From assembly GCA_963770865.1 (NCBI GenBank), contig CAVYRD010000001.1:62001-126000 (forward strand): a DNA stretch of 64,000 nt. The letters are read 5' to 3'. The first letter of the stretch is position 1. Each line of letters begins with the position of its first letter. The notes under the pieces were generated by a model that saw only the letters and a program-made list of their open reading frames with translations, was not told the origin of the DNA and searched no databases. Position numbers and translations under genes: made by a program. This document shows positions 57,568 to 64,000 of the stretch, piece after piece. Source of the stretch: Miltoncostaea sp963770865 (GTDB lineage Bacteria > Actinomycetota > Thermoleophilia > Miltoncostaeales > Miltoncostaeaceae).

Positions 57568-60515
57568 CCAGCGTCTGCCGCTCGTGCGGCCAGATCGCCG
57601 AGGGCGATCCGGACTTCTGCCCGAACTGCGGCGAGTACCTGCGCTGGGACCCGACCGGATTCCAGAAGGCCGTCGAGCCCGCAGCCCCGCCCGCGCCCCC
57701 GGCTCCCGGCGCTGCGCCCCCCGCCGCGCCGCCGCCGGCCCCGCCCGCCGCGGGCGCGCCGCCCCCGCCGGCGCCGCCGCAGGCGCCGGCCCCCGCCCCG
57801 GTCGCGCCCGACGCGGTCCTCATCGCCCTCCGGCGCCCCGACGACGAGGGCTACGCCAGCGAGCGCATCTCCCTCGGGGTCGCGCCCGGCGGCGCGGTCG
57901 TCCTCATGGCGCTGATCCGCAACCAGAGCGGCATCGTCAACAACTACGACGTGAGCGTCGACGGGCTGCCCGAGGAGTGGTGGTCCGTCGCGCCGGCCAC
58001 GGTCTACCTGGTGCCGTTCGGCGCGGCCGGGGGCTCGTACGAGCAGGAGGTCGAGATCCGCCTGGCGCCGCCGCGCACCGCGGAGGCCGAGGCGCGCGAC
58101 TGGGAGATCGCGGTCGTCGCCACCTCGCGCGCCCACGGCGCCCAGGTGCGCTCGGCGTCCACGACGCTGGCGATCGGCGCGTTCAGCGAGCTGGAGTCCG
58201 AGCTCACGCCCGAGCGCCGCTCGGGGAGGCTCGAGGCGACCTTCTCCCTGGCCCTCACCAACCGGGCGAACGCCCCGGTGGACGTCCAGCTGGCCGGGGT
58301 CAACCCGGAGCAGAGCCTGGGCTTCGTCTTCCGCGAGCCCTACGTGCCGCGCGCGCACCGCAAGCGCGACCCGCTCGACGAGGCCGGGCGCGGCTACCGG
58401 AAGGCCGAGGGGCTCGCCCGGGGCGACCTCGACGTCGAGCGCATGGGGGAGCAGGCGTTGCGGCGCGCCACCTCGGGCGCGGAGGGCAAGGTCGTCCGGT
58501 TCCTGCGCTCGCGCAAGAAGGTCGGCCGCGAGATCCGCGGCCCGCTTCGCATCGCGCCCGGCGAGCGCGCCGAGGCCACCGTCGGCGTCAGCCCGCCGAA
58601 GCAGATCTGGATCGGGCGCGGGGTCCTCCATCCCTTCCAGGTCACGGTCCAGCCGGTGGGCATGGACGGCCAGGGCCCGCCGGCCTCGGGCACCTTCCGC
58701 CAGCGCCAATGGCTGCCGTGGTGGCTGATGATCGTCGTGCCGCTGCTGATCATCGGCGGCATCTGGCTGCTCTCGCAGCGCACGACGTCGCACACCGTGC
58801 CGGACCTCTCGACCGCGCCCGACGTGTTCGCGGCGAAGGCCCTCCTGGACAAGAGCGGCTTCACGCTCGGCGAGACGTTCCAGGAGCAGAGCGCGACGGC
58901 CAAGGAGGGCGCGATCATCCAGCAGGACCCGGCGGCAGGGCAGTCCGCCGCGGAGGGGACCGCGGTGTCGATCAAGGTCGCGGTGGGCGCCGAGAAGAAG
59001 GCCGTGCCCGACCTGACCGGACAGACGGCCGACCAGGCGAAGGCCACGCTGACGGCGGCCGGCTTCCAGCTCGGCCGCCCGCTGAACGCGGCGGCCGACC
59101 CCGCGACGGCCACCATCGCCAACCAGATCCCGGTGCCGGACAGCCTCGAGGCGTCCGGGGCGGCCGTCGATGTGGTGTTCAACGAGACGGCCACGGGCGC
59201 CTCGACCGCGCCGGCCACGGCCCCCGTGACCGCCCCGCCGCCGGCGACCGCCCCCGGCACGCCACCGCCGGCCACGACGCCGGCCCCGGCCACCACGGCA
59301 CCCGCCGCGTCCGCGCCGGCGGCGCCGGCGGCGCCTGCGACGCCCCGGGCGCCCATCCCGCTGCCGACCCCGGCCGGCATGCCGCCCGTCACCCCGAGCG
59401 CGCCCACGCCCGGCGGCGGGGTGAAGGTCCCCTCGCTCACCGGGAGCACCCAGGCCCAGGCGGCCGACGCGCTCGCCAAGCTCGGGCTGGTGCCCGGCAT
59501 CGTGAGCGCCACCAGCGCGACGGTCCCCGCGGGGAGCGTGGCGGCCCAGCAGCCGGCCGCCGGGTCCGAGGTCGCCGCGGGGGCCACCATCGCCATCACG
59601 ATCTCCCGCGGCTACCCCGCCGTGATCCACGACGAGAACGGCGACATCGTCCGGGTGGGCGGCGCCGCCGGCCAGCCCGTCGAGCAACTCGCCGCGAGCG
59701 AGGACGTGGAGGAGCAGCCGAACGCCTCGTTCGCGACGCCGCTCATCGCGTACCGCCGCGGCCCGGAGGGCTCGACGAAGGGCGTGGCCCCCTCCGCCCA
59801 GATCTGGGTCGTGGACCCGTCGGACCCGCGCTCGGCCCGCCCGCTCACCAACGAGGGCTTCGACGACCGGCGGCCCGCCATCTCGCCCGACGGCAAGGTG
59901 GTCGCCTTCGTGTCGAACCGCGGCAGCCGCCCGGACGACTACGACCTCTGCTTCGCGCGCATCGACCAGTCACAGCAGACGCCCAAGTGCATCGCCGACC
60001 GCGACGTCAACGTGAGCCGCCCGGCCTGGTCGCCCGACGGGCGCTCGATCGTCGTGACCGCGTCCGACGGCTCGCAGACCGAGCTCCTGCTGCTGACCTC
60101 GGTGGTGCCGTCGTCCGGCGTCCCCTCGGACTGGACGCCCCAGGGCCTGGTCACCGACGGCATGCACAGCAAGGACCGCAAGACGGACCAGGTCCTCTCC
60201 TCCGCCTTCTCGCCGGACGGCACCAAGCTGGCGTTCTCGGCCAACTGGAGGAGCAACACGTTCACGCTGTGGCTGGTCGACGTGAAGAACGGGGTCATCG
60301 GCACGGAGGCCCAGCAGCAGCCCTTCATCGCGGCCTGCGAGCTCGCCTGGCGCCCGGACGGCGGCGAGCTGGCCATCGCCCAGCGCAACTCGACGTGCGA
60401 CGAGCGCGGGCGCATCGTGCGCGTCGACCCGGCGACGCCGAACAACCAGACGCTCCTCAGCCGCCTCGACGCCGCCTCCGGCAACCCCGTCTGGGCGCCG
60501 CCGGCCCCCGGCTAG
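57564..60515 (+). CDS. CIS-linked membrane protein: zinc ribbon, TM, PASTA repeats, beta-propeller
   Basis: A 983-residue protein with a rare domain order. Residues 1-25 form a zinc ribbon (C5, C8, C19, C22). A Pro/Ala linker and a beta-sandwich, Ig-like region (about 80-370) follow, then one transmembrane helix (WWLMIVVPLLIIGGIWLL, about 383-403). Outside lie PASTA-type units starting VPDLSTAPDVFAAKALLDK (about 411), VPDLTGQTADQAKATLTAAG (about 481) and VPSLTGSTQAQAADALAKLG (about 621) after a Thr/Pro linker. A TolB/WD40-like propeller (about 720-983) has ISPDGKVVAFVSNRG, WSPDGRSIVV and FSPDGTKLAFSANWR. PASTA units bind peptidoglycan or muropeptides, so it probably spans membrane and wall. 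Its GTG overlaps the baseplate gene, suggesting a docking or sensing partner of the particle. Confidence 0.85.
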   Translation: MTSVCRSCGQIAEGDPDFCPNCGEYLRWDPTGFQKAVEPAAPPAPPAPGAAPPAAPPPAPPAAGAPPPPAPPQAPAPAPVAPDAVLIALRRPDDEGYASERISLGVAPGGAVVLMALIRNQSGIVNNYDVSVDGLPEEWWSVAPATVYLVPFGAAGGSYEQEVEIRLAPPRTAEAEARDWEIAVVATSRAHGAQVRSASTTLAIGAFSELESELTPERRSGRLEATFSLALTNRANAPVDVQLAGVNPEQSLGFVFREPYVPRAHRKRDPLDEAGRGYRKAEGLARGDLDVERMGEQALRRATSGAEGKVVRFLRSRKKVGREIRGPLRIAPGERAEATVGVSPPKQIWIGRGVLHPFQVTVQPVGMDGQGPPASGTFRQRQWLPWWLMIVVPLLIIGGIWLLSQRTTSHTVPDLSTAPDVFAAKALLDKSGFTLGETFQEQSATAKEGAIIQQDPAAGQSAAEGTAVSIKVAVGAEKKAVPDLTGQTADQAKATLTAAGFQLGRPLNAAADPATATIANQIPVPDSLEASGAAVDVVFNETATGASTAPATAPVTAPPPATAPGTPPPATTPAPATTAPAASAPAAPAAPATPRAPIPLPTPAGMPPVTPSAPTPGGGVKVPSLTGSTQAQAADALAKLGLVPGIVSATSATVPAGSVAAQQPAAGSEVAAGATIAITISRGYPAVIHDENGDIVRVGGAAGQPVEQLAASEDVEEQPNASFATPLIAYRRGPEGSTKGVAPSAQIWVVDPSDPRSARPLTNEGFDDRRPAISPDGKVVAFVSNRGSRPDDYDLCFARIDQSQQTPKCIADRDVNVSRPAWSPDGRSIVVTASDGSQTELLLLTSVVPSSGVPSDWTPQGLVTDGMHSKDRKTDQVLSSAFSPDGTKLAFSANWRSNTFTLWLVDVKNGVIGTEAQQQPFIAACELAWRPDGGELAIAQRNSTCDERGRIVRVDPATPNNQTLLSRLDAASGNPVWAPPAPG

Positions 60516-60518
60516 CCC

Positions 60519-62193
60519 GTGCTCTGCCACGGCTGCCGCCGGCAGATCGGCCGCCGGGACGCCTTCTGCCCCTCGTGCGGGCGCTCGGTGGACGGGCGCG
60601 CCGGCGCCTTCGAGCTCGTGCTGCCGGGCGGCGGGCGCGTGCCCCTCGCCGCCACCACCACCATCGGCCGCGCGCCCGAGTCGACGGTGCGCCTGGAGGA
60701 CCGGACGGTCTCGCGCGTGCACGCGCGGGTGACCCTCTCGGGCGCCGCGCCGGTGCTCGAGGACGCGGGCTCGCGGCACGGCACGCTGCTCGACGGGCGA
60801 CCGGTGACCGGCGCGACGCCGGTCGGCGACGGCGCCGTCATCTCCCTCGGCGACGTGGACCTGCGCGTCGAGCGCCATCGCGACGAGGCCGAGGCCGGGC
60901 GCACGATCGTCGTCCCGGCCAATGCCAGCGTGGCGGTGGACGCCGCGGGCCGCGCGGCCGTGAGCCAGCCGGGGACGCAGGCCGGCTTCCGGCCGATGCT
61001 GCGCCCGGGGTGGAAGCTCAAGCGCCTGGCCGAGGGCGAGGCGCGCCTGCGCTACGTGCTGTCGAGCGAGCACGCGCCCGACCTGGTGCGCATGGGCGAG
61101 GAGGACGCCGCCCTGGTCCAGATGCTCGACGGCGAGACGTCGCTGCCCGAGCTCATGGCCGAGTCCGAGCGCCTCCACGGCGAGGGCGGCGTGGGGCGGC
61201 TCGCGCGGCTGCTCGCGGACCTGGGCGAGCGCGGCCTGCTGGAGGGCGTGGACGCCCCCGCGCGGCGCGCCGGCACGGGGCCGTTGGCCGGCCTCACCCG
61301 CCCCCGCGAGCGGGTCATCCCCGGCCTGGGCGCCCGCTTCGAGCGCCTCTACCGCGCCGGCGGCTGGGTGCTCTTCACCCGCGCCGGGCTGGCCGCGATC
61401 GGCGCGATCGCCGTGGCCGGGCTGGCGGCCTTCATCGCGCTGATCGTGGGGCGCGGCGGCACGCCGTTCGTCGTCGCGAACAAGATCGGGCTGGGCGGCG
61501 TGATCTTCCTCGCCGGGCGCTTCCTGGTCGTCGCGGTCCACGAGGCGGCCCACGGGCTCACGATGGCCTCCTACGGGCGCCGCGTGCCGCGCGGCGGCAT
61601 CAAGACGATCATCGGCCTCCCGTTCGCCTTCGTGGACACCACCGAGGCCTGGTTCGAGCCGAAGCGCCGGCGCATCGCGATCAGCGCGGCCGGCCCGGTG
61701 AGCGACTTCACCGTCGGCGGCGCGGCCGCCCTCGCCGCGCTCGCCGTCGGCCCCGGGAACATGCGCGACATCCTCTACCAGGTCGCGCTCGCGGCCTACA
61801 TCGGCGCCTTCTACAACCTCAACCCGTTCCTCGACCGCGACGGCTACCACATCCTGGTTGACGTGCTGGGCGAGCCCGGGCTGCGCAAGCGGGCGCGCGA
61901 GCGCCTCGCGCGCCGCATCGCCGGACGCGACGCGGGGCGCGCCGACGACCGGGCCCTCCTGGTCTACGGCGTGGCGTCCCTCGCGATGGATGCTTCTGGC
62001 GGCCGGCTTCGCCATAATCCTCTCCTTCCTCTACGTCGATCGTCTGCGGGCCATCGCGCCGCCGGAGGTGGTGTGGACGGTGCTCGGAGCCTTCTATCTG
62101 CTGCTGTTCGTCCCGGTGGGCGTGGCGGTCGGGCGGCCGCTCCTGCAGCGCCGCCGCGAGGCCGCACGCGGGGGCGGCGATGCCGACGGATAG
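60519..62193 (+). CDS. FHA-PqqD-M50 membrane metalloprotease linked to the CIS, with one frameshift
   Basis: A polytopic protein. The first 20 residues form a zinc ribbon (C3, C6, C17, C20). An FHA domain follows (TTIGRAPESTVRLEDRTVSR, DAGSRHGTLLDG; about 30-120), then a PqqD-like winged helix (about 160-250). The site-2-protease-type core has HEAAHGLTM (H341, E342, H345) in a hydrophobic stretch and NPFLDRDGYH (D441), with several membrane helices. Around 61986 one extra base shifts the frame; the true tail (WMLLAAGFAIILSFLYVDRL) ends with a stop at 62193. The start is GTG 60519. FHA reading of phosphothreonine, coupled to intramembrane proteolysis in an eCIS operon, would suit regulated particle docking or release of a signal. 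Roles are inferred. Confidence 0.8.
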
Positions 62194-64000
62194 CGTCGCC
62201 GCCGCGGAGTTGCTCGCCCGGCTCCTGACCGACGACGGCTTCCGCGCGGAGTTCCGCCGCGACCCGGGCGGGACGTGCCCGCGGGATGGACTCGGGCGAG
62301 CTCGCCGAGGAGCTCGACCGCGAGCGCGAGCGCGCGTTCCAGACGCCTCGAGGTGCGCGAGTCGCGCTCGAGCCTCGCGGGCGTCCTGCTGGCGGCGGCG
62401 GCCGAGGGCGTCGGCGTGGCCGAGCTCGTCCACGGCCTGCGCGGGGGCGAGGGCGACCGGTGGCAGGCCGCCGCGGCGCTCGTCGATGGCGCTGCCGGCC
62501 GCGCGCCACGCCGGCGCCGCCGTGCCGGCGGACCTCCCCGTGCGCGGCGACGCGCCACCCGGGCCGCTCAGCCTGCTCAAAGACCCCCAGGCGGCCCCCT
62601 CGATGGCCCGCTGCCACTCCTGCGGAGGACCGGCGCCCCTGGGCTCCGCGCTCTGCCCGGTCTGCCGCTCGGAGGGGCGCAGCGCGCCGCCGGCGCGGGC
62701 CCCCGCGAGCCCGCGCAGCCTGTCCGTCGCCTACACGCCGCCTGCGCCCTCCGGCCAGGTCGCCGACGCCCTGCCGGCGCCCCCCGTCGCCGGCCGCGGG
62801 TGGCGCGGCGCCGACGGTGCAGCCCATCGACCCGTCGCTCCTCGACAACACCAACGCCGGAGGGCGCCTGCACGGGTCCGAGTTCGACGTCCGCGACGCC
62901 GAGGGGGCGCCCGGGCCGGGCGGCACCTTCCACGCGGGCTACGACTTCTTCGCCCGCGAGAACGCCCCGATCCGCTCGCCCATCGCGGGCACGGTCGTCG
63001 AGGTACGGGCCTCCCGCGGCACGTCGGGGCAGATCTTCGGGGGCACGGTGAAGGTGCAGGGCGCCGACGGGCGCGTCTGGGTCTTCCGCCACGTCACCCC
63101 GGGCGCGGTCCGCGTGGGACAGCAGATCCCGGCGGGCACCGAGATCGCGGCCGTCAGCCCGTGGACCGACGGCCCCGAGCACACCCACATCGAGGTCTGG
63201 AAGTCGCTCGGCGGCGGCTACGACGTCGCGAACATGGAGGACCCGCTGCCGTACCTGCAGCACCTCTACCCGGCCGCCGGCGCCCCGCCCCCCGTCGGCG
63301 TGGGCGTGCCCGTCCTCGACGCCTCCCCCGCCGGCGGCGCCCCCGCGCCCGTCGCCGCGGTCCCGCCGCCGGTCGCCCCGGCGCCCGCGAGCCCGGCCGA
63401 GGTCCTCGCGAGCCCGAACATCGTCGCCGCGCCCGCCGTGGAGAGCGAGCTCGCCTCGCCCGACCTCGACCCGCGCGCCCTCCCCGTGCTGGCCCATCTC
63501 GCGGGCCGCTACGAGATCGGCGTCACGTCGGTGGAGAGCGACGGCGGCCTCAGCCGCATCGTCATCAGCAGCGTCAACGGCAAGCCGGTCGGCCCGAACA
63601 ACGTCGACGCCCGCGACCTCGCGCAGGAGATCGCCGCGCTCGACCCCTCCACCCGCCCCTCGGAGGTCGGGACGCCCTGGCACATCAGGGGCCAGGGCTT
63701 CTTCACCGAGCCGGGCATGAGGAACCGCATCGAGCTGACGCATCGCGCCGGCGACGCACCCCTCGCCGCGCCCGTCGCACCACCGGTGCCCGCGCCCGTC
63801 CCGGCGCCCGTCCCGGCGCCCGTCCCTGCGCCCGTCGCGGCGCCCGTCGCGGCGGTCGCGCCCGACCCGGTCGCCCCCGTGCCCGCCGCCGCCGGGCCCG
63901 CGCCGCCCGTGGGGACGCCGCCCGCGGAGCCCCGCGCCCCGGGCGCCGGCCTCGCGGCCGACGCCGCGGCCGGCCTGCCGTCGGGCGACGCCGCGCTGGC
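62180..64000 (+). CDS. zinc-ribbon M23 (LytM-like) peptidase, frameshifted and cut by the window edge
   Basis: ATG 62180 overlaps the end of the M50 gene by 14 bases. Reading across about four +1 shifts (near 62285, 62346, 62475 and 62800), one protein emerges. It has an N-terminal helical part (DSVAAAELLARLLTDDGFRA, LEVRESRSSLAGVLLAAAAE), a zinc ribbon (CHSCGGPAPLGSALCPVC), a Pro/Ala linker, and from about 62930 an M23 peptidase domain with FHAGYDFFA (HxxxD) and HTHIEVW (HxH). The metal ligands look complete. A Pro/Val-rich linker and a further conserved stretch (GTPWHIRGQGFFTEPGMRNR) follow, and the gene runs off the end. M23 enzymes cut peptidoglycan cross-links. The first part might instead be a separate gene ending before the ATG at 62603. 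Confidence 0.7.
   Translation, partial: MPTDSVAAAELLARLLTDDGFRAEFRRDPGGTCPRDGLGRARRGARPRARARVPDASRCASRARASRASCWRRRPRASAWPSSSTACAGARATGGRPPRRSSMALPAARHAGAAVPADLPVRGDAPPGPLSLLKDPQAAPSMARCHSCGGPAPLGSALCPVCRSEGRSAPPARAPASPRSLSVAYTPPAPSGQVADALPAPPVAGRGWRGADGAAHRPVAPRQHQRRRAPARVRVRRPRRRGGARAGRHLPRGLRLLRPRERPDPLAHRGHGRRGTGLPRHVGADLRGHGEGAGRRRARLGLPPRHPGRGPRGTADPGGHRDRGRQPVDRRPRAHPHRGLEVARRRLRRREHGGPAAVPAAPLPGRRRPAPRRRGRARPRRLPRRRRPRARRRGPAAGRPGAREPGRGPREPEHRRRARRGERARLARPRPARPPRAGPSRGPLRDRRHVGGERRRPQPHRHQQRQRQAGRPEQRRRPRPRAGDRRARPLHPPLGGRDALAHQGPGLLHRAGHEEPHRADASRRRRTPRRARRTTGARARPGARPGARPCARRGARRGGRARPGRPRARRRRARAARGDAARGAPRPGRRPRGRRRGRPAVGRRRAG

Noticed and set aside
57584..61861. Very long overlapping frame (over 1400 codons) across the PASTA and M50 genes
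   Set aside because: Composition is Arg/Gly/Ala noise typical of a shadow frame in 75% GC DNA. The PASTA/propeller and FHA-M50 frames have clear domains and coupled starts.

Overview
The window is very GC-rich (roughly three quarters G+C by eye). Genes are densely packed and often joined by 4-base GTGA/ATGA stop-start overlaps. A SARP-type regulator, a FliA/WhiG-type sigma factor, an EF-G-like GTPase and a 7Fe ferredoxin point to a high-GC actinobacterium, possibly of the Thermoleophilia/Solirubrobacterales type. The lineage is inferred from gene style, not proved.

Region 1 (1-2.9 kb): a translationally coupled operon of an APH-fold kinase, a HopA1-family protein and an unfamiliar protein with an HEAIE motif. 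Kinase + HopA1 is the split Ser/Thr dehydratase pair of class V lanthipeptides and thioamitides; the upstream gene and any precursor lie outside the window. Region 2 (3-14.5 kb): a SnoaL-like gene with a frameshift, a methyltransferase, a SARP/ATPase regulator, a small zinc-ribbon protein behind a 19-codon ORF, an RsbW-like kinase, an alpha/beta hydrolase, an RTX-repeat protein, an acyl-CoA dehydrogenase-like flavoprotein, a 15-residue-repeat protein, an aminotransferase and two uncharacterised proteins. Three promoters around the SARP gene carry heptamers (consensus CTGACGG) repeated every 11 bp, so a local SARP regulon can be proposed.

Region 3 (14,496-23,938): an integrated element in the 3' half of tRNA-Gly(GCC), bounded by 44-bp perfect direct repeats. 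It holds a MobF relaxase, excisionase and tyrosine integrase, all broken by frameshifts, and an intact cargo operon (small Gly/Ser-rich protein, MacB/FtsX-type permease, ATPase) behind 11-bp-spaced heptamers.

Region 4 (24-39.5 kb): chromosomal housekeeping and metabolism: AlkD-like glycosylase, Nif3-like protein, EF-G-like GTPase, sigma factor, two metallo-beta-lactamase-fold hydrolases, lipoprotein, RpiB-like isomerase, Mrp-type Fe-S carrier, ferredoxin, a secreted beta-propeller-like protein, and a tightly overlapping seven-gene reverse operon (methyltransferase, thioesterase, amidohydrolase, small protein, SirB1-like, SnoaL-like, membrane protein). An FHA/proline-rich gene precedes region 5.

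Region 5 (39.7-64 kb, running off the right edge): an extracellular/cytoplasmic contractile injection system (eCIS). It has DUF4157 protein, AAA+ ATPase, two candidate cargo proteins, YkgJ-type cysteine protein, DUF4255 cap protein, sheath, two tube proteins, T4-baseplate-like protein, DUF6760 protein, a giant Pro/Ala-rich protein, LysM baseplate protein, VgrG-like spike, gp25 wedge, gpJ-like baseplate and tail protein I. Translationally linked to the baseplate genes are three unusual envelope proteins: zinc ribbon-TM-PASTA-propeller, FHA-PqqD-M50 protease, and a zinc-ribbon M23 peptidase. No tail fibre, PAAR tip or tape measure was recognised. The envelope module suggests a particle docked at the producer's own membrane and wall, as shown for Streptomyces CIS, rather than a released weapon.

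Single-base frameshifts (mostly +1) cluster in the mobility genes and at 61.9-62.8 kb. They could be decay or assembly indels, and product calls there are read across the breaks.
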